DNA of 64,000 nucleotides from the NCBI RefSeq assembly GCF_030813235.1, contig NZ_JAUSUB010000013.1, positions 1-64,000 on the forward strand, read 5' to 3'. Of this stretch, positions 49,469-58,538 are shown piece by piece. The translations under genes were made by a program, and so were the position numbers. A model generated the notes under the pieces. That model was not told the origin of the DNA. It searched no databases and was given only the letters and a program-made list of their open reading frames with translations. Source of the DNA: Cytobacillus purgationiresistens. Its GTDB lineage: Bacteria > Bacillota > Bacilli > Bacillales > Cytobacillaceae. Within the stretch, counting starts at the first letter, position 1. Every line of letters begins with the position of its first letter.

Positions 49469-50181
49469 TTTTATGAGTTGAAGGCGTTTTAATAAAGAAT
49501 TTCTTCGTTCTTCAAGATAATGGTCTACAGACAAATTAACCGCAAGCCTTGTTGCGCCCGTTGTAGAGACACTATCCCATTCTTTTTTAGAAACTAGATA
49601 ATCCTCAAAATCTTTGTGTTGTCGACTCCGACAATGGAAATATCCCCTGACCTTACATGGTTACGCAGCTCCGTTAATGCTGCCATTTCATAGTAATGCC
49701 TATTAATGGTCCCATCTTCTTCGTATACATGCTTTTGCCACCGATTAGATACAAAATCCAAAGGAGCACCTTCTGGTACTTTGCGTTTATTAGATTCATT
49801 CATTTCACGAATGGTATCTAATGCTTTCATTAATGGCCGTGTAGATTTGGTCGAACGGAATTCAAGTGCCTTTAATAGAGTCGGTGTATATTTCCGAAGA
49901 TAGAAAAAGCGATTCTCTAAGAGGTCTAAATAATCATAATTCATCGGTCTAGATAAATCCTTAGCTTCTTCAATGGAAGTAATAAACTTTTCCCATGGCA
50001 TGATGGTTTCTAAGGTTGTAAAAGGATCCAACCCTTTTTCGCGTGCTTTTATAAGAGCTTCACCTAAGCGAGCATAATGGATGACCTTCTCATTCACTGA
50101 TTTCCCATTTTTCTTTTGCAACTCATCTTGAGCTCTACGCCCTTTCGCTTGAAGAGTCATGATTTGTCTGTCGTGAACCAT
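49469..50181 (-). pseudogene. tnpA: Older Tn3 element tnpA, middle part (truncated upstream)
   Basis: Reads DRQIMTLQAKGRRAQDELQK...DFVSNRWQKHVYEEDGTINR...DISIVG, then a frameshift near 49620 and LEERRNSLLKRLQLIK up to the TTTTA duplication. Joined to 39826 it continues ENIHDLEGVN without a gap. It aligns with about residues 300-545 of the intact TnpA. The N-terminal part is lost; at 50181 an IS110-group fragment begins. Confidence 0.88.
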
Positions 50182-50285
50182 TCCAGTTAAGGCTAAGAAT
50201 GGCCTTTGTCAATGAAAGAGCACCTTGGTATGATGGGTTTGTCCAAGGGTTAATCACCCAACACCATCAAGGAGGCGCTCTTATC

Positions 50286-50455
50286 ATGAAGTTTAAACAA
50301 TCAGAAGCACAAAAATCAACGAATTACAACCTCGCATCTCATTGTAGGCATCGACATGGCAAAAGAAACCCATGTGGCACAGGTTACAAATTATCGTGGA
50401 ACCGTGCTAACGAATCGGCATCTATCGTTCAGTAACTCCATTGAGGGCTTTTAAT
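50286..50455 (+). pseudogene. IS110-family transposase N-terminal fragment
   Basis: ATG at 50286 with AAGGAGG upstream. After one frameshift it reads LIVGIDMAKETHVAQVTNYR GTVLTNRHLSFSNS IEGF, the RuvC-like start of IS110-group recombinases with the first catalytic Asp in GIDMAK. It breaks off at 50455 just before the araC stop. Confidence 0.7.
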
Positions 50456-50472
50456 GCCTCCAAAAAGAGGGG

Positions 50473-51372
50473 TTACCATATTGGCGACGCCTTTGTGCTT
50501 TCGATTCGTCTTAGTTTCTCAGTATCCCGGGCTGGAGATGAACCAAAGAATCGAGAGTACTCTCGATTAAACTGTGAGGGACTCTGATAGCCAACTTGAT
50601 ATGCGGCACTGGCTACTGCATAGCCCTCAAATGCAATGAGGTTTCTAGCCTCCAAAAGCCTTAATTGCTTTTGAAATTGAATAGGACTTAAACCCGTTGC
50701 ACGTTTAAACTGACGGTGAAAGGTGTTTATAGCCATACCAGATTTTGATGACATCTCACCGATGTCTATTGGCCTCATAAAATTATCGCGAATCCATTTT
50801 ACAATTTGAGAAATCTTAGAGAAATTACTTTCCCGCAGACCAAGTTGCCTCAGGTACCATCCTTGTGGTCCCATCAGAACGCGATAAAGGATTTCGCGTT
50901 CATAAGCCGGTGCAAGAGCTGGAATATCTCTTGATGTATTCCTTAATCGTAATAAGCGCAGCCATGCCTCCATAAATTCAATGTCTATTTCACAAGCTGC
51001 GAAATGCTCAGAAGCAGTTGGTATTAGATTTTCAGGAAGATCTCTTAATAAACTCTGAAGAACATTCTGATTCAACTCAAGACCAAGGGACATGTAAGGA
51101 CGGCCATCACGGTCTGGATGTACACTCGCCGTTGCGGGAACATGTACCGGTAACACGTAATACGAAGGCCCTCCCAGGGTAGTGCTACGCTCCCCGATTG
51201 AAAGAATCTTTGTTCCTTGAACCGTAAAACCAATCATCGGCTCGTAGAGCGCTGCGAGTTGATGTGCGGGAATGTCTCCCTTAATCATGCTTAGCCCCGG
51301 TACTCCGGTTTCAATTGGTCGAGTGCCTGCACTTTTCATTAGATCAATAATTTCATCTAAAACTTTATTCAT
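50473..51372 (-). CDS. AraC-family regulator with N-terminal AraC_N domain (299 aa)
   Basis: Residues about 25-165 are a cupin-like sensor domain of the AraC_N type (PGLSMIKGDIPAHQLAALYE...GGPSYYVLPVHVP). The C-terminal double helix-turn-helix contains MAINTFHRQFKRATGLSPIQ FQKQLRLLEAR and VGYQSPSQFNREYSRFFGSS. It is divergent from the SDR at 51590, the usual arrangement for this subfamily, which activates oxidoreductase genes. GC content is slightly higher than in neighbouring transposon DNA. Confidence 0.92.
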   Translation of the reverse strand: MNKVLDEIIDLMKSAGTRPIETGVPGLSMIKGDIPAHQLAALYEPMIGFTVQGTKILSIGERSTTLGGPSYYVLPVHVPATASVHPDRDGRPYMSLGLELNQNVLQSLLRDLPENLIPTASEHFAACEIDIEFMEAWLRLLRLRNTSRDIPALAPAYEREILYRVLMGPQGWYLRQLGLRESNFSKISQIVKWIRDNFMRPIDIGEMSSKSGMAINTFHRQFKRATGLSPIQFQKQLRLLEARNLIAFEGYAVASAAYQVGYQSPSQFNREYSRFFGSSPARDTEKLRRIESTKASPIW

Positions 51373-51589
51373 ACACTTATTTTATCACATGACTTTTTAT
51401 TCCTCAACACAACTCTGAAATGGATCGGCATTTTTAGGATCTTCTTATAATAAAAAAAGGGAATAATCCGAGTTTCTCGAAATCATACATGGTGGTTTTA
51501 GGCAATTAAAAGGCATTATTAAATCTATATTATTTCAGCAGAAACGACTAAAATAAAATATAGATCGAACACAAGAAGGAGAGGATCTT
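51373..51589. promoter_or_regulatory. Divergent promoter region of the AraC/SDR pair
   Basis: 217 bp between the start codons. AAGGAGAGG before the SDR is a good ribosome binding site. No clear dyad was found; AraC sites are usually direct repeats and could not be assigned by eye. Confidence 0.4.
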
Positions 51590-52345
51590 ATGAAAATTGC
51601 AATCGTAACAGGTGGAAGCAATGGCATTGGGAAAGCGACGGCTCTTGAGTTTGGCAAGCGCGGAATTAGCGTCATTCTCACATACAATTCCTATAAGGAC
51701 CGGGCAGAAGCTGTCGTCAAGGAAATTGAGAAGAATAAAGGAGTTCGGGCTGTAGCACTGAAGTTGGACCTGACTCAAATATCAACATTCGAAGGTTTCG
51801 TTCTAGAAGTAAAAAAGAGCCTCCAAGAAATTTGGGACAGAACGACTTTTGATTACTTAGTTAATAATGGCGGTGTTGGTGGGCCAATGATGTTCACTGA
51901 GATGAGCGAAGAGTACTTCGACAAAATGCTTAATACGAACTTTAAAGGACCGGTTTTTTTAACACAACACCTCGTCCAATTCATGGATGATGCTGGAGCC
52001 ATCGTAAATACCACGAGTTCATCCAAGAACCAATCATTCCCAGGATACTCCACCTACGGCTCGTTAAAAGCAGCATTCTCAACTTGGACTCGCTATATCG
52101 CCAAAGAACTTGCACCTCGCAAAATTCGGGTCAACGCAGTTTCTCCCGGTCCTACGCACAGCAATTTTGGCGATGGAGCATTCGATAAACATCCTGAATT
52201 CATCCAGCCGTTGGCTGAGCAATCTGTATTTGGCAGAATCGGCCAACCCGAAGATTCTGCGAAGGTCATTGTGAACTTATTGTCCGATGATTTCAGCTGG
52301 GTTACAGCCCAAGACATTGAAGTGTCTGGCGGACATTTGCTTTAA
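51590..52345 (+). CDS. Short-chain dehydrogenase/reductase (251 aa)
   Basis: ATG at 51590 follows AGAAGGAGAGGATCTT. TGGSNGIGKATA (residues 7-18), LVNNGGVGG in place of NNAG, catalytic S (TTSSSKNQSFPG) and YGSLKAA near 158. It ends in the FabG-like SGGHLL. A classical SDR, probably NADPH-dependent. Controlled by the divergent AraC protein. Confidence 0.9.
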   Translation: MKIAIVTGGSNGIGKATALEFGKRGISVILTYNSYKDRAEAVVKEIEKNKGVRAVALKLDLTQISTFEGFVLEVKKSLQEIWDRTTFDYLVNNGGVGGPMMFTEMSEEYFDKMLNTNFKGPVFLTQHLVQFMDDAGAIVNTTSSSKNQSFPGYSTYGSLKAAFSTWTRYIAKELAPRKIRVNAVSPGPTHSNFGDGAFDKHPEFIQPLAEQSVFGRIGQPEDSAKVIVNLLSDDFSWVTAQDIEVSGGHLL

Positions 52346-52870
52346 GAGTGTGAGGACGACATGAGAGTCGGAATCTTGAAGAAACGACGGATGCTAAACA
52401 TTGATAGACACCTAACCAGCTCTCACACATTTTTAAAAATCGGGAAGAAAGAAGATTATATTTCAATCTAAAATGACCAAAGAAAAAGACGTGAGAGCTT
52501 TGTAAGCCTTCCGGCCGCAATGGCTCAAGTGTTGCAAGGACGCATGCGCGGACGCTCTGTCGTGGCAATGTCCTGATCCGAGTGAACGAAGCTACATTTC
52601 GATGAACGAGGAACGTTACCTCAATAAAACAGCGACTGCCAAGATGATGTTCTCGTCCTCGATATCCTACCTATATCGGGTCGGTCCCAACACGTCAGTT
52701 GAGGAATCGGTTGGCACAATGGTGGGATGGGTTCAAAAGGGTAACGGTCGGTTCCTCGGCCTGACCGAAGCAACACCGGATGATCCGACGGGCTGCTTCT
52801 ACTGCTATCTACAACCTTTATTTTTGGCGTCACAGTAGCGTTTCAACAAACCTTTACATTATAATACGAA
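52346..52870 (+). pseudogene. Aldo/keto reductase fragment in GC-richer DNA
   Basis: 52602-52790 reads NEERYLNK...SISYLYRVGPNTSVEESVGT MVGWVQKG then GRFLGLTEATPDD. It matches the D-L-Y-x-H-R-V-D-P-x-T-P-I-E-E-x-V-G-x-M and V-R-x-L-G-L-S-E-A motifs of aldo/keto reductases with several key residues altered. The rest of the protein is missing. 52346-52600 holds no complete gene. Confidence 0.6.
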
Positions 52871-52908
52871 AGGCCACCTTCCCTTTAACTCTTGAAGGTG
52901 GCCTTTCA
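52871..52908. terminator. Strong bidirectional terminator
   Basis: AAAGGCCACCTTC / GAAGGTGGCCTTT with a 12-base loop. Confidence 0.85.
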
Positions 52909-53002
52909 TGCCGATTTATTGCTGATCCCCATGTTTTTAAATTTACCTCGTAAAAAACAGAATACCGGGTTAAATAAAGAGTGGTTTTCCGCCGTGACTT
53001 TT

Positions 53003-53421
53003 TTACGCGTTACTTCCGATTTCCATCTTGGATTGGAAAATAGCAATCAAAATCCCGATCACGGCCAGTACGATGAAAACAATTCCAATCGAGAAAATGG
53101 CTACGAATCCAGAAAATAAAAGTACCGCAGCAGACGTAAGGTGGCTTGGAACATATTGTACACGTACTGAAAAAATCCCGATGATTACACCAATAGCGAT
53201 CAGCACCCAATATGCGGGTGCAGGGATTGCCGTAATCGTAATCGTTTTTTCGTCTTGCAGAAACAGATTAAGGAACACGACGAGAGAGAGAGAAGGAACA
53301 ACCCGTTAAATGCAAGAAGTATTTGCGGGATGGGGCCTTTTCTCTCCTTTTTAGTTTGAATGGAAATAAAGGAGGAGAGCAAAACAAGAATACAGGACGC
53401 CATCGTGAACAGCCACATCAT
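53003..53421 (-). pseudogene. Membrane protein gene frameshifted in a GA-dinucleotide tract
   Basis: From ATG at 53421 (AAGGAAGGGTTC upstream): MMWLFTMASCILVLLSSFIS...LLAFNGLFLLSLS. At the (GA)6 tract 53282-53293 the frame shifts and continues VFLNLFLQDEKTITITAIPA...GFVAIFSIGIVFIVLAVIGI to GSNA. Removing one GA unit restores one frame of about 140 residues with four membrane helices. The family is not recognised. It may be a switchable locus or simply a mutation. Confidence 0.65.
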
Positions 53422-53538
53422 GAACCCTTCCTTTTGTTGCAATGTTAAGTATAGCATAAGATAAACCTGTCCCTGGTTTTAATTAAAGCCTGACATGTGA
53501 CGATGGACATCACCATGCCGTGTATGAACGGAAGATGG

Positions 53539-53694
53539 TTATTCTGTAGACATGGCAACTGCTTTTGTTTCATGAACCGTACCATATGGATGCTCAGGCG
53601 GTGCATAGATCACGTAAACTTTAAGTGGTATATTTCCCGTATTGGTTACATTGTGCCATTTTCCAGCAGGTATCATAATGGCATAGTCATCATA
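53539..53694 (-). pseudogene. Cupin-domain protein, C-terminal fragment
   Basis: Reads YDDYAIMIPAGKWHNVTNTG NIPLKVYVIYAPPEHPYGTV HETKAVAMSTE. P-A-G-x-W-H-N-x-x-N-T-G is the second cupin motif. The 5' part is cut exactly by a Tn3-type end (GGGGTACTGCC at 53695). Confidence 0.75.
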
Positions 53695-54001
53695 GGGGTA
53701 CTGCCGACAAAACGCAGATATTATACGCTAAGACATTTTTTGGATATAAAAACCCTGATTTTTCTACGCTAAGCAGAAGGATCAGGGTTTAATATTTTTC
53801 TTCGTATTCTTTTGGTTTCGTAGTTTCCAAATAATGTCATGTTGAACTAACGCACCCGTTTGTTTAAGTACATTGTTTCACATAATTCACAAAGAAAGCC
53901 GGTTTTCTTATCGAAAAACAGCTTTTTATTATCTATTTATTTTTTCAATTGTTATATTCAAGATAACTGCTGAGATAACATAAATTTGATTCATAAAATC
54001 C
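53695..54001 (+). mobile_element. Tn3-type terminal region (remnant)
   Basis: GGGGTACTGCCGACAAAACG and TATTATACGCTAAGACATTT at 53695-53743 form a Tn3-family end. The hairpin AAACCCTGAT...ATCAGGGTTT (53749-53790) with ACGCTAAG in the loop has the same plan as the hairpins at 33522 and 38428. No transposase follows; the sequence runs into the IS66 target site. 53800-54001 holds nothing recognised. Confidence 0.6.
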
Positions 54002-54093
54002 AATCCAGTGTAAGCCCGTAATCAAATAACGCATATAAACACATTGGCATCTCCGATACCATAGACATATCAATTCAAGGAGGTGCCAATTTT

Positions 54094-54288
54094 ATGCCAA
54101 CCACAAAATTAACGATTGTCCCTGTGACATTAGATCCTATTATTAACAACCTCTCATCTGTAACATCACAACCACAAGCCCATGTTCCAAGCTGCATAAT
54201 TAAATCAACTGATGTTGAAATTTCCTTCTTCAATGGTGTAGATGAGCACATTATCCAAGTCATCATGAGGGAGTTGAGCAGTCGATGA
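54094..54288 (+). CDS. IS66 accessory protein, TnpA type (64 aa)
   Basis: ATG at 54094 follows AAGGAGGTGCC. The end IKSTDVEISFFNGVDEHIIQ VIMRELSSR fits the short TnpA-type protein of Gram-positive IS66 elements. It overlaps tnpB by 4 bp (ATGA). Confidence 0.75.
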   Translation: MPTTKLTIVPVTLDPIINNLSSVTSQPQAHVPSCIIKSTDVEISFFNGVDEHIIQVIMRELSSR

Positions 54289-54638
54289 AACATAATTTTA
54301 CAAGTGTAAAAAACATATATATCATCTGTGGCAAAACGGATATGCGGAAAGGAATTGATGGTCTAGCAACCCTCATTCAAGATTCATTTGAATTGGATCC
54401 GTATAGTGATTCCATCTTTCTGTTTTCAGGATGGAGCAAGGATCGTTATAAATGCCTGTACTTTGATGGCGATGGCTTCGCCATGCTTTATAAACGATTA
54501 GATAACGGCAAGCTGCAATGGCCGAAAAATGAAAATGAGGTACGTAACCTTTCGCAACAGGAGCTTCGTTGGCTATTAGAAGGGTTATCAATTCAACAGC
54601 CAAAGGCGATTTCAAAATCTGCAAAAGGTGTCTTTTAA
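54285..54638 (+). CDS. tnpB: IS66 accessory protein TnpB (117 aa)
   Basis: IYIICGKTDMRKGIDGLATL IQ and SKDRYKCLYFDGDGFAMLYK RLDNGKLQWP are the TnpB (Orf2) family motifs. Needed with TnpA for IS66 transposition. It overlaps the tnpA-like gene by 4 bp. Confidence 0.93.
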   Translation: MKHNFTSVKNIYIICGKTDMRKGIDGLATLIQDSFELDPYSDSIFLFSGWSKDRYKCLYFDGDGFAMLYKRLDNGKLQWPKNENEVRNLSQQELRWLLEGLSIQQPKAISKSAKGVF

Positions 54639-54688
54639 ATTAATTCATCTAAATGATATAATCATCCATAACTTATATTGAACGAAAT

Positions 54689-56278
54689 GTGGTGAATGAT
54701 TTGGATAACGCTTCAACAACAGAAAAAGTGATTCGATTACTTGAAGAACAATTAGCCTATATGAAAAAACAAAATGAAGAGCTTTCGATTAAGCTGGATC
54801 AATCGTTATCCCAAAATCAGGTGCTAGCTGAACAAATTCGCCAATTAACAAAGGCTTTATACGGTTCTAAATCAGAAAAATCTAAGTATCAAGCGCCCGA
54901 TGGACAAGGTTCATTATTTGAAGATGATCCGTCTTTTAGCGATTCTGAGCACACAGAAGAACAAAGCACGCCAACTGTTACTTATACAGTTGTTCGGAAA
55001 CTACATAAGAAAAAACGGAATGATGCTTTTTTAGATGGGATTGAAGTGGAAGAAGTCCACCATCATCCTGACAATACGCAGTGTGACTGTTGCCATGGTG
55101 AGATGATTGAAATTGGTACAACAATTGCACGTGAAGAAGCGAAATTCGTTCCAGCTACAATGAAGCGTGTTCAGCATATCGAACATGCTTATGAGTGTAG
55201 GCATTGTAAAAAGGATACCTCACAAAAAGCACAAATCAAAAGAGGGAAAGCACCGCAAGCTGTCATTCAGCGAAGCATTGCAGGACCGACTGTTTTAGCA
55301 AAGCTTATCTACGATAAGTTTATTCAATATTTACCCCTTTACCGTCAGGTAAAAGAATGGGAAAGATATGGTTTACTTACTAATGATAAGAATTTATCGA
55401 ATTGGGTCATTCGTGTAGCTAAAGATTGGCTTCTACCGGTTTATGAACAGATGAAAAAGATATTAATAGCAAAATCTGTTCTCCATGTGGACGAAACCTA
55501 TGCACAAATTATTAAACGATCAGACGGGAAATGCGGTCAATCAAACGCCTATAATTGGGTATTCCGAAGTGTTCCAAGCCAAGGGCCAATCATTATTCTT
55601 TTCCAGAGCGCTTTATCTAGAAGTCGTACCGTACTGGAAGAGTTTACGGCTGGCTTTAAAGGAACTCTCATTTGTGATGGTTATTCTGCATACGGTAATC
55701 TACCTAATGTCATCTTCGCTAACTGTTGGGCGCACGTTCGACGTTATTGGCTGAAAGCCGATAGTAAAAACGGGCAAATTGGCGTTAATTATTGTGATCA
55801 ACTCTATCACTTAGAACGCCAATTTAAGCAGCTTTCACCAAGTGAACGCCGAAAAGCAAGGCAAAAATATTCCAAGCCAATTGTAGAGAAATTCTTGAAA
55901 TGGGTAGATGAATCACCTTTCTTCGGGAAAAGCGCACTCGCAAAAGCAGCGGAATACACTTTAAATCGTGTACATGGGTTAAAGGCGTTTCTGTTTGATG
56001 GTCGGATTGAAATTGATAATAATCCAGCTGAAAATGCGATTCGTCCAAATGTAATTGGTCGCAAAAACTGGCTCTTCTCTGTTAGTGAAGCTGGTGCTAA
56101 AGCAAATGCCATCTGTTTAAGTTTGGCAGAAACGGCAAAAGTGAACGGTATCGATTTCTATCAGTACCTCGTGAAGCTGATGACCGAGTTGCCGAATTTG
56201 CCAATTAATCAACAGCCAGAACTTTTAAATGATTACATGCCTTGGTCGAAAAATATCCAAGCCAATTGTGCAAAATAG
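54689..56278 (+). CDS. tnpC: IS66-family transposase TnpC (about 525-529 aa)
   Basis: GTG at 54689 or TTG at 54701 (after GGTGA) is the start. An N-terminal coil (EKVIRLLEEQLAYMKKQNEE), the leucine-rich LTKALYGSKSEK motif and a zinc finger (CDCCHGEM...CRHCKK) come first. The DDE domain has LHVDETYAQI, FKGTLICDGYSAYGNL and EIDNNPAENAIRPNVIGRKN with the final Glu. Full family length. Confidence 0.94.
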   Translation: MVNDLDNASTTEKVIRLLEEQLAYMKKQNEELSIKLDQSLSQNQVLAEQIRQLTKALYGSKSEKSKYQAPDGQGSLFEDDPSFSDSEHTEEQSTPTVTYTVVRKLHKKKRNDAFLDGIEVEEVHHHPDNTQCDCCHGEMIEIGTTIAREEAKFVPATMKRVQHIEHAYECRHCKKDTSQKAQIKRGKAPQAVIQRSIAGPTVLAKLIYDKFIQYLPLYRQVKEWERYGLLTNDKNLSNWVIRVAKDWLLPVYEQMKKILIAKSVLHVDETYAQIIKRSDGKCGQSNAYNWVFRSVPSQGPIIILFQSALSRSRTVLEEFTAGFKGTLICDGYSAYGNLPNVIFANCWAHVRRYWLKADSKNGQIGVNYCDQLYHLERQFKQLSPSERRKARQKYSKPIVEKFLKWVDESPFFGKSALAKAAEYTLNRVHGLKAFLFDGRIEIDNNPAENAIRPNVIGRKNWLFSVSEAGAKANAICLSLAETAKVNGIDFYQYLVKLMTELPNLPINQQPELLNDYMPWSKNIQANCAK

Positions 56279-56280
56279 CC

Positions 56281-56340
56281 AGCTATCCGAAAAAAATTTC
56301 AGATAGCTGGCCATTCGTCGTGCGTACCGAAAAGGTGCGC
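56281..56340 (+). terminator. Terminator of the IS66 transposase gene
   Basis: CAGCTATC...GATAGCTG-type stem just after the tnpC stop (56280-56309). Confidence 0.6.
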
Positions 56341-56398
56341 TATTTTTTATATTTCGGGCTTACAATCCAGTTACAAAAATGGATATAGATATAATTCT

Positions 56399-57475
56399 TT
56401 AAGTTGTTTTCAGATAACCTTCATTTTGAATGTCTATTTTAACATTAATATTAATCTTCATGTTTTTAAAGTAATCTGACCTCCAGTTTTTTAATTCATC
56501 ACGAGGGATTTGATTTCTAAAAAACTGACCCATTCCGAATACATCAGCCTCATTCTCTTGAAGTTTTGTAAATAATTTATTATACCTCTCAGAGATTAGA
56601 GTATTAATTTCCTCTTTAATTAAATTCAAACTGGGTTCTCCTTTTGTTTCCAATATCACAACTCTCACTTTTATTAGACTTTCCATATGTGCATCATTAT
56701 TCACTAGTCTTCCTATATTGTCAGTTTTAGAACCCAGTAGCATGACTGTAGCATGTTCCATTACTTCCATTTTTCCATTACCACTCTCCCCTTTAAAAAC
56801 ATTGTACAGCAGGGTTTCGTTTGAACTGATTTGCTCGACCATTTTTCCTCTTTTTAATATGGCAGAACCGATTTGATCCATAGTCGTATCTTTTCCCGAA
56901 CGAATCAAAGGTATAGCCACATCATGTGTATAAGAATGTATGCCTCGGAAGACCTCCCAAACTCTTGTAAGGGCAATGTCAGGATTCCAGCCTGCATTTT
57001 TTTCGAAATAGTTATAAGTGCTGAGCCCTTTTTTTTCGGCATTAATTTTAATGTTATTGAAAAATTCTTGAAGATCCTCATCACATATTGCAACTAAAGC
57101 TTTTGGGGAAACGTCTCTTGAACGCATAAATCCTGCAATTATATCGTTTATTCCATCCTCAGCAGTTTCTTTCTCAATAAAGATTAGCTTTACATGCAAT
57201 AAATACACATCGCTCTCCATATTTCTACTAATTGTATCCACTGCTTTTGAGACCGTTTCAGCTTTAGCAGATACAATTTTCGTTTCCATACTACCATCTA
57301 TAGGCTCTGGTATATTCAGGATCACCAAATATTGGTCGTCAACTTTCTTAACACCTATCGACACTGGTAGTAGACGATGATTTATATCCTTAATATCCCA
57401 ACAACCGCTCAATATCAAAACCATAGTTAAAAGACTACAAATTAAATAAATGACTTTTTTATTAGATAGTTTCAT
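56399..57475 (-). CDS. gerC-type: Spore germination lipoprotein GerC type (358 aa), operon 2
   Basis: Overlaps the gerB-type gene by 14 bp. Signal peptide VIYLICSLLTMVLILSGC with Cys near residue 25, followed by WDIKDINHRLLPVSIGVKKV, the Ger(x)C opening. Full length to the C-terminal domain (DELKNWRSDYFKNMKINI). It forms the third subunit of the second receptor. The IS66 insertion lies just downstream and does not damage it. Confidence 0.94.
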   Translation of the reverse strand: MKLSNKKVIYLICSLLTMVLILSGCWDIKDINHRLLPVSIGVKKVDDQYLVILNIPEPIDGSMETKIVSAKAETVSKAVDTISRNMESDVYLLHVKLIFIEKETAEDGINDIIAGFMRSRDVSPKALVAICDEDLQEFFNNIKINAEKKGLSTYNYFEKNAGWNPDIALTRVWEVFRGIHSYTHDVAIPLIRSGKDTTMDQIGSAILKRGKMVEQISSNETLLYNVFKGESGNGKMEVMEHATVMLLGSKTDNIGRLVNNDAHMESLIKVRVVILETKGEPSLNLIKEEINTLISERYNKLFTKLQENEADVFGMGQFFRNQIPRDELKNWRSDYFKNMKININVKIDIQNEGYLKTT

Positions 57476-58538
57476 TTGTATCCTTCCTCTTTAATCTTCT
57501 TCCAATATAGTAAATAGAAAGAGGTACAACAATTATAACGTATGACCTTAAAAAAGAATTCATAAAAAGGATATTTTCAACATCCTTCCAGTCTGGAATC
57601 CAAAAGCAAACGAAAAAGATTGCTACAGACAAACCGAACAATAGGTAGCTAGGTCTACTTTTAGGAATGTAATAGTTGATTATTCGAATTGCTTTCCACA
57701 TTAAGAGAGAGAGATACAAAATAATAAAAGCAATAAGGCTTAAAAGAAAAAACATTGTAACTCGATCAAACATTAACCAATCAATATTTATAGAATCCAC
57801 AATAAGTACAAAAGGAAGAAATGCTTTTGATGCAGTCGCTTGTCCCAAAGTAAGAATTGGAATGTATACTGAAAAGAGAAAGAAAGGAATAAGAAATATC
57901 GCAGACAAAATAACATATTTTCTTTCATAAGAGAAAAATGGTTGTACAAATCCAAGAAAGAGAAACCCACCGGCGAATGCAAAATAACTCTCGAAGTAAG
58001 CAGGCTTACTAATGAATCCTAAGTCTGTGTCAAAAGGTATGGCATATCTCCAATCAACATTCTGAAATGACATGATTAAGACAAACAATAATATTGGAAA
58101 AAATAATATAAATAATAAAAATGCAGTTCGTAAAATGGCTTCGATACCTTTAGATGAAATGTATGCAGAAACAGACAACAATAATAGTATAATTGTCCAT
58201 AATGGGGTATGGGATAAAAATACCAAGGTTACGATTTCTGCGTATGCTCTGACCGTTATAATAATGGCCATGATTAGATAAAGTAAAACGGGAGCAAAAA
58301 ATAAAAAAGTTACCCTTTTTTTGCTTTTCGAAAATATACTTAAAATATCCTTTTTTGGAAAAAAGCTGAGACCTTTCATATAAGTCAACAAACATACAAA
58401 ATGTACAATAATCCCTATTAGAATTGGGAACCAATGGCCTTGTTCTGTACTAGCAATAATATCAGCTGGAAACATAAAAAAAATTAGTCCCAGATGACAA
58501 AGCACATACATTATCATAACATGTAGACTTCTTACCAC
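57462..58538 (-). CDS. gerB-type: Spore germination permease GerB type (358 aa), operon 2
   Basis: GTG at 58538 overlaps the last base of the gerA TAG stop, with GGAAGGAAGGAA upstream. About ten membrane segments (MIMYVLCHLGLIFFMFPADI, FAGGFLFLGFVQPFFSYERK, LLSLIAFIILYLSLLMWKAI) place it in the spore-permease family. Distinct from the operon 1 GerB, so the two receptors probably recognise different germinants. Confidence 0.92.
   Translation of the reverse strand: MVRSLHVMIMYVLCHLGLIFFMFPADIIASTEQGHWFPILIGIIVHFVCLLTYMKGLSFFPKKDILSIFSKSKKRVTFLFFAPVLLYLIMAIIITVRAYAEIVTLVFLSHTPLWTIILLLLSVSAYISSKGIEAILRTAFLLFILFFPILLFVLIMSFQNVDWRYAIPFDTDLGFISKPAYFESYFAFAGGFLFLGFVQPFFSYERKYVILSAIFLIPFFLFSVYIPILTLGQATASKAFLPFVLIVDSINIDWLMFDRVTMFFLLSLIAFIILYLSLLMWKAIRIINYYIPKSRPSYLLFGLSVAIFFVCFWIPDWKDVENILFMNSFLRSYVIIVVPLSIYYIGRRLKRKDTNETI

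Larger units (their letters stand above)
54010..56363 (+). mobile_element. IS66-family insertion sequence (2,354 bp, intact)
   Basis: Ends GTAAGCCCG on the left and its complement CGGGCTTAC on the right, the IS66 terminal motif. An 8 bp direct repeat AATCCAGT flanks both sides (54002-54009 and 56364-56371). Contains tnpA-, tnpB- and tnpC-type genes in order. Confidence 0.93.
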
